A stretch of 64,000 nt of DNA, taken from NCBI RefSeq assembly GCF_032854445.1, contig NC_088303.1, positions 36,123,265 to 36,187,264 of the forward strand, given 5' to 3'. The position numbers and the translations under genes were made by a program. The DNA comes from Liolophura sinensis (Eukaryota; Mollusca; Polyplacophora; Chitonida; Chitonidae). Below, one piece after another: positions 12,138 to 22,846 of this stretch. Every line of letters begins with the position of its first letter. Positions within the stretch are counted from its first letter, which is position 1. The notes beneath the pieces were generated by a model that worked only from the letters and a program-made list of their open reading frames with translations, did no database searches and was not told where the DNA came from.

Positions 12138-13264
12138 AAGATATAAGGAGTTTTCTAGACGAAACAATTAAATCAGTATCCAAATCGTGTTCTGCGCTAG
12201 TTTAAAAGTTGTCCTTAATCTAGGCCTTTGGATTCGTTTATCCAAATATGTACCTCAGCAGCTCTTACATTGCAACTGTTCGTAGATCCAATGCGGAGAT
12301 CTTATTCAGCGGGATGAACATACAGCCCTTGTTACAGAGATTCTGATCGCCCAGTCCCCGTCTACTTGTAGGAGCCCTGTATAATACGGGCGCTCAGTAG
12401 GGTAAGATTCTTTAATCAAGTTACTGCACTATACGTATGCTCTCCTCTGCAGGTGTAGCAAAATTTTATTGCGATGGGGCAGATGCTTTAGGCCATATAA
12501 AACAATGTTTTGGGTGGAAGGTTCATCAAAGAAAGGGTCAAGTCTTTCACAAAAAGAAAATACATTTTTGTAATTTGTTCATCTTGTAATCACTTGGCTA
12601 CATGTGGGGCATATGTTGTCTGATCACCGCTGCTGTTGTAGGGCATTCAACATGCCGTAGTCTATTTCTTTCAGCCAGTCGCCTATATTCAGCTGTCTGT
12701 AAAATCAGCTACCAAAATTGCTTTTCTGTAGCAACACATAACACAAGTTCTACACATTGATATGTTGTATATCTATTTTACTGCAAGGGAAATGTGTTTA
12801 GAATGCTTTTTTTTTCTAATTCATAATGTTAAACTCCATAAGCCTGGTTTCAACACCAAGAACTCATGCATTGCCTCTGGTGACGTCATAATTGTTTAGA
12901 AACAAGACAGTGGCATGCTGGACAGTTGGCGTAGAGAGTAATTTGTTGTACAATAGCTGCACTAAAATGCGGTGAGAACAAACTCCACGCAGTAACACAG
13001 CCTACACTACTGTCTCGGTGAACAGACTATATTGTTTTTATAGAACAAAATTTCCTAACATCCAACTCTAAAAAACATACTGCTGAGAGATCATAAACTG
13101 CAAGAGGTAAAATAAAATTCATTTATGAAGGTTATATTATGTACTAAAACGTGCGAACAGTGTCAAATATAGCAGTGTCAGATTTACCAGGTTTAGATAT
13201 TCCAGCAAGTCACTAGTTTCTGAATAATTATGACGTCACCCGAGGCAATGACTTCTGTGTGTCG
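12138..13264. other. Intergenic DNA, nothing recognised
   Basis: Unique, AT-rich sequence without a supported gene. The text GATCTTATTCAGCG plus GATGAACAT at about 12,298 recurs at about 16,285 in the gene leader. Whether this is a shared repeat fragment or chance cannot be decided here. Confidence 0.5.
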
Positions 13265-13627
13265 AGTGAGTGAGTGAGTGAGTGCTTGGGGTTTTACGTC
13301 GTACTTAACAATTTTTCAGTCATATGATGACGAAGGAATCCTTAGAGTGCATGTAATGTGCCTCCTTGTTGCAGGACGGCTTTCCACCGCCCTTCTTATC
13401 TAGTGCTGCTTCATTGAGACGCCTCACCGAAGCTAAGTAAGGCCCCCCCGCGAGCCATTATGTTGATACAGGTCAACCAGTCATTGCACTATCCCCTCCA
13501 TGCTGAACGCGAAGCGAGGAAGTTACAACTTCCTCTTTTAAGGTCTTAGGTATGACTCGGCCCAGGAATGACCCTGGATCTACCGCGCCCGAAGCGGACG
13601 CTTTACCAACTGTGCAATCGGGGCCGG
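13265..13627 (-). mobile_element. SINE-B, full length
   Basis: Same structure as the copy at 11,761: a TGAG tail, the ACGACGTAAAACCCC end (reverse), a central AGGAGGCACATTACATGCAC segment and a head ending GGCCCCGATTGCACAGTTGG on the minus strand. A short GTGTCGA flank is seen on both sides, consistent with a 7-bp or decayed duplication. It is more diverged than the 11,761 copy. Confidence 0.9.
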
Positions 13628-13973
13628 TCTTGGTGTCGAAACAAGGCTTATGGAACTTAACATTGTAAATTAGAAAAAGTGTTCTAACTTCATTTTCTTC
13701 GCAAGAATATGGACTTTCAGCATATAGAGCTTGTGTTTTATGTGAAACTGGCTAAAGGCAATTTCGGTTGCGAATATAACTGATTTTATACAGGCAAAAA
13801 CTGTATCTCCCATCGACACCCAGGAGTCGGAACATTTCTATAGAGTTCACATTAAATGCCAAGACAACACAAAAGAACATACTTGCCCGATGAAGTACAA
13901 GATGAGTACAAAGATGTATTTTGTGTTAGATTAATTTTCAGTAAAACTGTTGCATGGGTCCAAATTTATATCA

Positions 13974-14255
13974 TGGGGCCTCTGTGGCTCAGTTGGTTAG
14001 CGCGTTAGCGCAGCGTGATGACACGGCAGTCTCTCACCAATACGGTCGCGGTGAGTTCAAAATCCAGCTCACACTTGGTTTCCTCTCCGGCGGTGCGTGG
14101 AAAGGTCTTACAGCAAACTGCGGATGGTCGTGGGTTTCCTCCGAGCTCTGCCCGGTTTCCATCCACCTTAAAGCTGGCCGCCGTCGTATAAGTGAAATAT
14201 TCTTGAGTACCGGTACGGCGTAAAACACCTATCAAATAAATAAATAAATAAATAA
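13974..14255 (+). mobile_element. SINE-A, full length, with target-site duplication
   Basis: Flanked by identical CCAAATTTATATCA (13,960-13,973 and 14,256-14,269). The tRNA-like head contains a box A, TGGCTCAGTTGG, and a box B, GAGTTCAAAATCC. The body is followed by the conserved CCACCTTAAAGCTGGCCGCC and AAGTGAAATATTCTTGAGTA core and an (AAATA)n tail. This is the reference copy for SINE-A in the window. The tail core resembles metazoan conserved-domain SINEs known from bivalves; I did not verify this by alignment. Confidence 0.95.
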
Positions 14256-14269
14256 CCAAATTTATATCA

Positions 14270-15216
14270 GTGGCGTCACATTCATGTGTTTTGCTCGGAA
14301 TAGTTCATTTCAGGGTCCATTCGGAGAAAATATTCTTAGCTGTGTGCTTCTATACGTTTTTAATGTAGAAGTAAAGCCAGTAAAGCAAGTGTGCTTGTAT
14401 CAAGTAGCAAAAACCTCACGCCATCACGCCTTTCAATGGCCATTGCAGAATGTATTTCAAACGCATTTTACTGGCTTTTACTATTTAATGGTCTTTCATA
14501 TACTTCATGTCAGTGATTTGTTTGCCTTTGAATTCAGATGAGTCACTTATACCCTTTGTGAAAACTTTAGTCTTGGTGATTGACAGTGCAGTACAGATTA
14601 ATTATGACTCGTCTTTATAACAGATAAGACAATAACGTCACCATTTACTTACTTGAGCTAATTTATATCTTATCTAAACCTAAATAATTATAGTTGTAAA
14701 TGAAAAAGACATAGCTGGGGGTATCTGGCCAAATTGCATCAAACCATCTGAAAAGCTCACATACTTCACATGTAAAGCTACCAGTCAAAGGAATATTCTG
14801 CTAACAGCTCACATTAAATACACTGTTTCAGCAAAAAAGTGGATTGTTAAATTTATTTATGCCACAAACAATACAAACCAGCTTTCTTGACATGGCTTTA
14901 GTTTTTATTGACTGAGAATGAGAGACAATTGAGGTTTTCTTGCTTTTAATAATTTACGCAACACAAATTATTATAATTTTTCACTTTCTCAAAATATGTG
15001 ATACAACTACCACTGTCGAAAGGTTATCATATCTTAATTTACATTAATTATAAACATTTTAGCACTGTTGATTGAACCATCATGCGCAGTCAAAATATTT
15101 AACCGACTATAAAACAAACCCTGTCAAAACTATAAAATGTTAAGCTAATATGTACCAGCCTGGAACCTTAAAACGTCATTTTTGTCTGATTGCAGGAAAC
15201 TCTATTGAACACGCGT
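14270..15216. other. Intergenic DNA, nothing recognised
   Basis: AT-rich sequence without supported coding or repeat features beyond short homopolymers. Confidence 0.5.
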
Positions 15217-15443
15217 CTGTTACCTCAGTACACTCACCAGTGCGGTCGCTGTGAGTTCACGTCTAGTTCCGGTACATCCGGAGTTCTGGTCGCAACCTGC
15301 CGGGATGATCGTGCGGTGTCCCTCGGGCTTAATTTACCCGCCCGCTTTCTTCCTACCATGCATAAAGCTGGTCACTGTTGTATAAATATTTTTGACACCG
15401 GCGTAAAACACCAATCAAATCAATCAGTCAAATAAATAAATAG
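15217..15443 (+). mobile_element. SINE-A-like copy, diverged
   Basis: It shares CAGTGCGGTCGCTGTGAGTT and GGCGTAAAACACCAATCAAA plus the AAATA tail with SINE-A. The centre is strongly diverged (ATCCGGAGTTCTGGTCGCAACCTG) and may represent an older subfamily. Confidence 0.75.
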
Positions 15444-15949
15444 ATGTACCTACTTCAGTATACATATATTTTAAATCTGCTCAATTTTTTGTAAAGTGCC
15501 TTGTACGCTTTCGAATGTTAACGCGATTGCCCTACAAAGTTTGATGTATTATCAAACACATATCGAACCAAACACTTTACGGGATTATATTGTATAAAGA
15601 TAAGTTGGCAAGCGTCAGGTACACGGTTGCAAATGACACCTTAATTTTTTTTTGGCGTCCAAGTTGAGTAGTAAATTCATTCATATTGTGTTTTTTTCCA
15701 TATTATTCCGAAGTGCGTCTAGCCCTTTGTTTAGGCACATAGACCTGGGCAAGACAAACTGGGTGTGGGCCTGTAGTGTATTAGCGGACGGAAAAAAAAG
15801 TTTGATTTATAGGCCTAGTCTTAAATATAATTAAGAAAATAAAAAATCTATGTGGCAAACATTTATATTACTGTATGTTATCTGATATCCTTAACATAGC
15901 CCCAGAGGGAAAAATGCCATGACTGAGGAAGTCATTTCTGTCCAGCTAG

Positions 15950-16537
15950 GCCGATAGCCTGAAGCTAAAGGCCGCCCAAAAAGCGAACGTGCACCTTACG
16001 AGACGAGCCGCGATTTGTAATGGGCGCTCAAGCGCGACACAGATGGATTATGGGAGGTTTGAACTCGGAGGTTACAAAATGGCGGACGAGTGCGACGACC
16101 ATTCAGATGCAGGCAGTTAATCAATGTAGTTTAGCACTAAATGACTGACAAGGAAGAGCAAGTACGCTGCGGAAGTACTTCTTACATTGTTCAGGCAGAG
16201 TTGGGTGTTCGGTTTTCTTGTGGAAACCTATCCAAACGGGAGATAACAGCGGTTAAACCGGCTGGATGCGGCGAACGACGGTCCGATCTTATTCAGCGAT
16301 GAACATCGTTAGCTAGCTGGACGAAGGCATTTCTTATCGCACTTCTAGGGAAATAAGATTGGGATTCTTGAATGGACGATTTGCTTTAAAGGAGATTTCT
16401 TGCGGTGTGCTATTTCGGGAAAGTTTTGTACTGGTCGTCTTGTTTGTCCAGTGAGTTCATAAAGACGGTAAGGACAAGCTCCGATTGTTTTTATTATGGT
16501 TTTGCCTGATTAGAACGAGTGCCATTGATTTGCGGTC
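15950..16537 (+). promoter_or_regulatory. CpG-rich promoter and 5' leader of the Cys-module gene, with a YY1/TISU-like element
   Basis: CpG density rises sharply here (GCGATTTGTAATGGGCGCTC, GCGCGACAC). CAAAATGGCGGACG at 16,075-16,088 matches the YY1-type core AANATGGCGG, which in animal promoters often lies just downstream of the transcription start. No TATA box is evident. The ATG inside that element opens a 13-codon upstream frame ending at 16,120. A second 5-codon one (16,496-16,513) lies just before the main start. GACGGTAAGG at 16,464-16,473 could act as a leader donor. The exact transcription start is unknown. Confidence 0.6.
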
Positions 16538-18907
16538 ATGCTGCACCGCGCTGTGTGTTTTGTTTGCGGCAGTCCCGGGGCGGACACCCGTCTCTACACG
16601 AAAACTAGAGACAAAGAACCATATTTCCCCTTCCTCGAGCACCATGATCCACCAAGGGGTTCGAGAACGCCAGGTGCAGACGGGGCGGTGGATAGTTGCC
16701 GCGTTTGTTACGCTTTTCTCAGACAACAATGGGAGGCCTACGAGCGCACAAAGACTCCGGCCATCAAACGCTTGTACTGGCTAAAGCGCTCCGACAACGG
16801 ACATTTCACTGGAGCCGAAACACGTCTGCAAGGCGAATACATAGCTCAAGTGATGGGCTTTCAGTTTAACCCCACTCCCGGCACGTACGACGCCAGCGGA
16901 GGGAATTATAGCCCCCCGCCTCCTGCCCCTCAGTCCCATTTTGACAGATCAACCGGCAGTGTTGGACAGATGTCTCGCAATAATACACTTCCCCCTCGTG
17001 AAGCCCCATCGTCATCGGCTATGTCTGCAGCAGCTTCTGCTGCACTGAGGCCCACACAGGGGGGGTTTAGACACGCAGGAATGCAGGGCTCAGAAGGGGT
17101 GCTGGATCTTTCCCTCCCAGTTAAGCCACAATCTAAAAGTGAGGTTAGCATATCAGCGTCCACAAAGCAGGACAGAAAACGAGAGAGGGATTTTCCATCA
17201 CATGGCAGTAGAAAAGAAGTCAGTGAGGGTCCACATGGTGAAATGGCCTACCAAAGACATGGTGATATCTATAGTGGCAGCACACGCTCAACCTCTCATA
17301 TGTCTAGCCATCACTCGGCTACTGTTTCCTATCCTAACAGTAACAAACCCACAGCTGACGTCTCAAATATTGTGACATGTTTTACTTGTGCAGTGGAATT
17401 GCCATTCTCTGAGGGTAAACTAGTGTACAGCTGTCGACAAGATGCTAGCGGTAAGGAGCCTTACTTTCCTTTTCTAGAGAGCCTGTCTCCTCCATCTGGT
17501 TCTGTACCAGTCCACAAACACGGGGCCACCAAACTCTGCGTACCCTGCTTAACATCATTGTTACACCAATGGGATATGTTTGTGTCCCAAGAAATCCCAG
17601 TTGAACTGAGGCAGTATAAACTGCCCAGAAAATCTGATCGTTATAAATACAACTCTGCTCAGAGCAGTACTGTTCCAACGACTGACACTCATTTTGTCCC
17701 AAAAGTATCCAGTTTACACCAAAGCCATCCTGTATCCGAGATTTGCTATCTTTGTGGTCAGTTGTACCCAGATGACAACATGAAAATTTTATTCACACGT
17801 GCCCCAAATGCTAACAGCCACAGAACAATGTACTTTCCTTTTGTGCGGGATCTTCCTCGCCCTCAAGGTGCCAAACCTCTCGATCAGGAAGGCACGGTTT
17901 TGTCGTGTCGTTCTTGTTATGGTCATTTACAGAAACAGTGGCAAATGTATCAGGCAGAGGCCGTCCACCCAGTTCACCGAACATACACGCTCCGTGCTGC
18001 TGAGGGAAGTGAAGGTCCTCCAGGTAGTAAACTGGACTCTGGAGGTGAGCCCTCGCGTCCTGTTCATAGTGAGTCTAGCATCAGTCAGCCATTAAACATT
18101 CAAATTGCTGCCAACAGCCCAGGACCGATGGCTGCAATTCCTGCTCAAGGGTTACTGGCGATTGCTGCAGCACCTACCGTGACGTCCACATCGACCACGC
18201 CGAATTATCAAGATGTTTCGCCAGTATCTTCTACCCAGGTGACCTCACAAATGGCTGATGGTCGCAGGTCATCAGGTGAAACAAAGGCTGGACCAAATGT
18301 CACAGTGCCCCACCCACTTACGCAAATGACAAGCATACCCCAAAAGGTATGTTTTGTCTGTGGAGAGAAATCCATTTTACCTAACACCCAAGTCCTCTGC
18401 TCATATCCTTCTAGATTGGATGCTAAAGCTCCTCCTGGCCAAGCCAACCCGTTTTTTCCATTTCTGGCCAATCGGGACCCTGCCGGCGGTGCAGAGGGAA
18501 TGACAGAAGATGGCACTGTGGTCGCTTGCAAATATTGCTACCATCTTCTCCTCGCCCAGTGGAAGGAGTATGAAACGTCTGCAACACCAAGCGACAGTAA
18601 CCGATGGCTTCGAAAGTATTCTTTGAAAGAATTTGTCTGTTATGTCTGTGCAACCCAAACAACTCGTAAGAGAATGAGAACATTGCATGTGAAACCATTC
18701 TACTTTTTGAAGGAGCACAAGTCTCCATCGGGTGCCATCGTTATGGACAATGGCGACAGTGTAGCTACGTGTCGTAAGTGTTACGCGAGTCTACTACACC
18801 AAATGAAGGAGTATGATCGCATGGGACTGCCTGTAGAAATGAGGAAGTACAATTGGATACCTGTCACTAAGGGGTCGTGCTTTGACGATGGTGAAGAAGA
18901 CACTCAG
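16538..18907 (+). CDS. First coding exon: protein with five CxxC/CxxCY zinc-binding-like modules
   Basis: This exon encodes 790 residues. An in-frame TGA lies four codons upstream (16,526-16,528), so ATG 16,538 is the first possible start unless a leader is spliced in. Five diverged modules follow the pattern CxxC, 40-55 residues including FPFL and PxG, then CxxCY(x2)L(x2)QW/QM(x2)Y and PxxxRxY. The cysteines are C7/C10-C54/C57, C281/C284-C334/C337, C403/C406-C457/C460, C605/C608-C664/C667 and C701/C704-C745/C748. Four spaced cysteines per module suggest one Zn ion each (inference). Linkers are Ser/Pro/Gln-rich and probably disordered. A basic KQDRKRERD (210-218) may be a nuclear signal, and VLDLS (188-192) resembles a CtBP-binding motif. 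The exon ends CAG|gtgaga in phase 0, and reading through adds only VRYI before a stop. A nuclear adaptor or corepressor role is plausible. I do not recognise a named family. Confidence 0.92.
16556..16777 (+). other. Cys module 1 (residues 7-80)
   Basis: CFVCG at residues 7-11, PYFPFL at 28-33, CRVCY at 54-58, QQW at 63-65, then a P-A-x-K-R-x-Y ending. There are 43 residues between the cysteine pairs. It sits at the extreme N-terminus, with no preceding signal or disordered tail. Confidence 0.8.
17378..17620 (+). other. Cys module 2 (residues 281-361)
   Basis: CFTC at 281-284, EPYFPFL at 307-313, CVPC at 334-337, HQW at 343-345 and VELRQYKL at 355-362. There are 49 residues between the pairs. 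The glycine after the first pair is replaced by alanine and the CxxCY tyrosine by leucine, so this module is diverged from module 1. Confidence 0.8.
17744..17989 (+). other. Cys module 3 (residues 403-484)
   Basis: CYLCG at 403-407, YFPFV at 432-436, CRSCY at 457-461, KQW at 466-468 and PVHRTYTL at 478-485. There are 50 residues between the pairs. It is followed by a 115-residue Ser/Pro/Ala-rich linker. Confidence 0.8.
18350..18622 (+). other. Cys module 4 (residues 605-695)
   Basis: CFVCG at 605-609, FFPFL at 639-643, CKYCY at 664-668 and AQW at 673-675, then RWLRKYSL. This is the longest inner spacing (55 residues) and includes an extra cysteine at 621. It is only five residues from module 5, so the two may pack together. 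Confidence 0.8.
18638..18862 (+). other. Cys module 5 (residues 701-775)
   Basis: CYVC at 701-704, KPFYFL at 719-724, CRKCY at 745-749, HQMKEYD at 754-760 and VEMRKYNW at 766-773. This is the shortest inner spacing (40 residues). The tryptophan after Q is replaced by methionine. An acidic stretch, DDGEEDTQ, ends the exon. Confidence 0.8.
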
Positions 18908-19836
18908 GTGAGATATATATAATCTTTTACACACTATTCAGTTCATAGGTTTATATTTTTTAAAGTAATTCCGAATACACATGTATATCTCTGCTAGTGT
19001 GATACCGTCCATAAATATTCTGGCTTCTGTTTTTTTAACAGTTTGTTAGAATCCAAAAGCATTTTTTCATTTCACAGAAATCCATGGGGGTCCAAATATA
19101 GATTCCACTTTATTTAGATAGGCCTTCTCTGAATTACCTCCCTTGTCAAACTGCAGCAGTAGCATGCATGATATAATACAAGAATGGTATTTTGAAACGT
19201 GAAAATAAGAGAAGTGAGACCTCATCTATTACTAAGTACATGTATGCATGATGGTTAGATATTTTTTTTGCAACAGAATGTGGTAAAAGAGGAGCAGTGT
19301 TTTCAGTTTGTATGTGGGTAGACAGAGTTTGCCAAAGCTGTTTGTATTTTATTAGGGGATTTTTAAATTTTCTCCATTTGGATTAAAATCATATGGCATG
19401 AATCATGGGCTTTCCAAATCAGTTTATGACATTAAACTTACTGTTTATAAAACGTATATGAAGTACACATGCACTGCAACACCGCAGAAGAAAATGATGT
19501 GTTCTACTGTGATTTGAACCTTCTGTGTAGCTTGTCTTCGAGTCCCCTATTAACTTATGCTGCTATAATTCTTGCTGTTAATGCATTACCCATTTTCAGA
19601 GGCCCCACATAACCACAGCATGCTCCTAAAAGCTAATGTAAATGATAGATGGGCTTCAAGGGAGAAAATGTGGAAGGGCTGTGTTGGTCTTTTCTCAGGG
19701 TATTCCAAAGTTTTTCTCAAATCTTTGAATTTTGATTATTAAACTTGCTTTTGATATGCATTGAATTGGATTTGTAAACTAAACATCATCCTTAATTTAT
19801 GCCTGAAAACGTATGTACCTGTACATAAGCTGTACA

Positions 19837-20409
19837 TTTAAAGGAGAAGAAAATTTAAATATGAATGAAATACCATTGAAAAGAGTATGCATTTCCTCGC
19901 AGGTGCATGCCATAAAAAATTCTAATATGTACCTCAAGGTGATCAATTATAAATAAAGTCACTGCCAAAATCTGCTGTGGGCGACTCCATTTTTGCCTAA
20001 GAACTAGTCCTGAAGTCTTCTGTGTTAGGAGGAAAATTGCCGGTTGGTAACCGCTGAAGTGCAGTTCGTACATTTCCGGTAGAACTGTTCTTTCCAGAAG
20101 GTAGCGAACAGTACAGTTTGTTTTCCGCTTGAGGATCGGGAAACCGGAATGTGGGACGTAGGTTCCGAGTTTACACGAACAAGCTGGCAGTTTTAATGAA
20201 TCATTGGCTGAGAGGCAACACACCCCCAGCATATATTACAGGGTGTTAAAGATGGAGGACGCGATGGACTCGGCGATTTATGCCAGCTTCACCATATTTA
20301 GGCTTTACGTGTATGGCGAGGAAAAATCGCAAAATTATGCAGCAGGCACCACCAGATGTGCTCTTTTCAGCCTATAGTGTCAAGTTTTTAAGTCGTCTTC
20401 TCCTTTAAA
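19837..20409. mobile_element. MITE-like element with 14-bp terminal inverted repeats
   Basis: TTTAAAGGAGAAGA at 19,837-19,850 is mirrored perfectly by TCTTCTCCTTTAAA at 20,396-20,409, enclosing 573 bp with no transposase. The interior is locally GC-rich (GATGGAGGACGCGATGGACT), unlike the host intron. No clear target duplication was seen. It is probably a non-autonomous DNA transposon. Confidence 0.65.
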
Positions 20410-21894
20410 GCATAAGTGTAGATTTGATGATGAGCTATGAAGGTTGTAAACTTCAACACATGCTCATTATTTTCAAAGTGAAATACATGTACTGATTAGA
20501 ACTATTGGAACTCATAGTATTTGCCTATCATTAAGTGAAGTTTTTTTAAATATTATTTTTACCAGTGAAAAGTGTGGATTTTAAAGAAACAAACATTGAG
20601 AGAAAGTTTGATCAAATACCAAATATAAACTAAAGAGGCCCTTTTTGATGGCTCAGGCGAGTTTTACGCACAAACAAAGTTAAATGTATAGATGTACATG
20701 AGTAAATTCAAAGCTCATTCTCACATACAGTGACCAGTACATGTATAATCTGTATGATATGTCCACGGAAAAGATGAAAGCCGATACCACATTCTACAGT
20801 TTTAATATTTTTAAAGTTTACAGTGTTTTGGTAATGAAATTCCTCTATAACCAATAATTAACAAAAACAGAAATTAGCAGCAATTAAAGAGGAGATGTCT
20901 TGTGATGTAAAGGCTGAAATTGCCTGTCTGTTTCATATCGATCTGCCTAAAGTTTTCTAAAGTTATTCTTATCTAGATGTAAAAGTGCCTGTAGTGGTAT
21001 GGTTTCCTCATCAATGATAGAGTACGACTATACATGTACAATCTGAATTAGGACAAGGAGAATTTCCATATCGCTCAGGCGGGGCCTAGTCTGGCCTCAG
21101 AAGGGAAGGGGGTGGAACCATCGGTGAAGGGCACCTCATTGTTGAATATTCCGATTCGCATACATTTTTGAAGGCCTCAGTTCCTACGTTGACCTCCACC
21201 CCACGTGCACACCACAACACATACCTAGCCTAAATTCAGTGTAAGGATGGCTTGTATTTACTGGTATGTGGAGAACTCGTCCATCCCGGATGACATGTGC
21301 ATCTGATCATCACATTGTATCATAGCTACCCCAGGCCATCATTTAAACGTTGTTTGTTGCGGGTGACAAGCCCCCTGTTTTTTTGATGTCAGGTCGGTCG
21401 GTTGGCATTTTGTTTTTTTTTTTGAAGTAAATTGAAAGTAATCTGAATGCTAATTCAATTATCGCAGGTCCAGTTTTCGTCACCTGCTTCAGGGAATACA
21501 TTTAATATGCTCATTTTAAATGCTCTTTAAAAACTTGTTGTTTTGATAACCAAGTTCTTTCGCACTGAAGTCAAATGTTCCTTCTTGATTCTGGATCCAG
21601 CATTAAATTTGAGCCAATTTACGAACTTTAAATCTAAACAACTGAAGTTCTAAGACATCCATTGCTTTCACCACACAGAAATTATATTCGCCAAACCTAA
21701 TGTAACCTAAGTAGATAATCCGAGTCACTAATGAATTTGGGCCTTTTTATTTTGTTTTTTAATGCAAAGGGCACTTTGGGGGAATGGTAGCGTCCGGTAA
21801 TTGCACGCTGAGAAGGGCTGGATTAAGCCCTGTCTGGGATATACTACTCATTAAGTACATTGTCCGTTGACTTTTTTTAAAAGCACTCGGGCCA

Positions 21895-22117
21895 TCTGTC
21901 CTTGGGGAGTCTCTCACCAATGCGGTCGCTGTGAGTTCAAGTCCAGCTCATGCTGGCTTCCTCTCCGGCCGTATATGGGAATGTCTGGCAGCAACCTGTG
22001 GATGGTTGTGGGTTTCCCCCGGGCTCTGCCCGGTTTCCTTCCACCATAATGCTGGTCGTCGTCGTATAAGTGAAATATTCTTGAGTACGGCGTAAAACAC
22101 AAATCAAATAAATAAAT
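21895..22117 (+). mobile_element. SINE-A copy, head truncated
   Basis: It begins just before GAGTCTCTCACCAATGCGGT and runs through GTGAGTTCAAGTCCAGC, CTCCGGCCGTATATGGGAAT, CCACCATAATGCTGG, GTATAAGTGAAATATTCTTG and GGCGTAAAACAC with an AAATA tail. Box A is missing. The frames on both strands are incidental. Confidence 0.9.
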
Positions 22118-22450
22118 ACCCCACAATAAACATATATTGGGTAACCTACATGTATGAGTGTTACTGACCCATTCATGCACATGTGTTACGTATCCTGTGA
22201 TGTGTCTGACATACATGTACACTGTAATGTAACCATGTAATGTATTTATCCAGCAGAAGACCATCTAACTGGCCTTTGAACATGTATCTACAAATGACTT
22301 CAGTGTTATTCTTTTGATTGCTGACCAAGCAAAACAAAGGGAGCTTAGTCCACATATGTGTATGTCATTGCCTGCTGGACACGACAAACTGGACAATGCC
22401 CACGTGTGTTGTTGTCCAATGAAAATTGGAGTATTTTGTCTGATCCAGGA

Positions 22451-22810
22451 CTGGCCCGGATAGCACAGTTGGTAGAGCGTCCGCTTTGGGACCGGTAGAT
22501 CCAGGATCAATCCTTGATCGAGTCACACCTAAGACTTTAAAAGAGGAAATTGTAACTTCCTCGCTTGGCGTTCAGCATGAAGGAGATAGTGCAATGACTG
22601 GTTGACCCGTATCAGTATAATGGCTTGGGTGGGACGGCTTACTTGCCTTCGGTAAGTCGTCTCAGTGAAGCAGCACTAAATAAAAGAGCGGTGAAAATCC
22701 GTCCTGCAACAAGGAGGCACATTACATGTGCTTGCACCCTAAGGATTCCTTCGTCGTCATATGACTGAAAAATTGTTGAGTACGACGTTAAACCCCAAGC
22801 ACTCACTCAC
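22451..22810 (+). mobile_element. SINE-B, full length, inserted next to a splice acceptor
   Basis: Flanked by identical TCTGATCCAGGA (22,439-22,450 and 22,811-22,822). The head is CTGGCCCGGATAGCACAGTT with a box A-like TAGCACAGTTGG. The tail is CATATGACTGAAAAATTGTT, GAGTACGACGTTAAACCCC and CACTCACTCAC. It lies within intron 1, and its 3' duplication ends 24 bp before the acceptor AG of the next exon. Confidence 0.95.
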
Positions 22811-22846
22811 TCTGATCCAGGAGAAATACATTTATTTATTTTGCAG

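Larger units (their letters stand above)
18908..22846 (+). other. Intron 1 of the Cys-module gene
   Basis: Bounded by CAG|gtgaga at 18,907/18,908 and tttatttattttgcag|ACG at 22,846/22,847. It contains a MITE-like element, a SINE-A and a SINE-B whose right end is only 36 bp from the acceptor. No other exon is evident; the 125-codon minus-strand frame at 19,855-20,232 lies inside the MITE and is rejected. Confidence 0.8.

Noticed and set aside
13974-14060. tRNA gene at the SINE-A head (box A and box B present)
   Set aside because: The cloverleaf cannot be closed over the body, the copy is followed by a SINE body and tail, and a target duplication flanks it. It is a tRNA-derived retroposon, not a tRNA gene.
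12296-16310. Shared GATCTTATTCAGCG/GATGAACAT text at 12.30 and 16.28 kb
   Set aside because: About 23 bases with an indel. Flanks do not align by eye, so I could not decide between a repeat fragment and chance.
18208-18728. Overlapping minus-strand frames of about 100 codons inside the Cys-module exon
   Set aside because: They lie antisense to clear coding sequence and are expected by chance in GC-balanced coding DNA.
19855-20232. 125-codon minus-strand frame
   Set aside because: It lies wholly within the MITE-like element. No splice context, no recognised domain.
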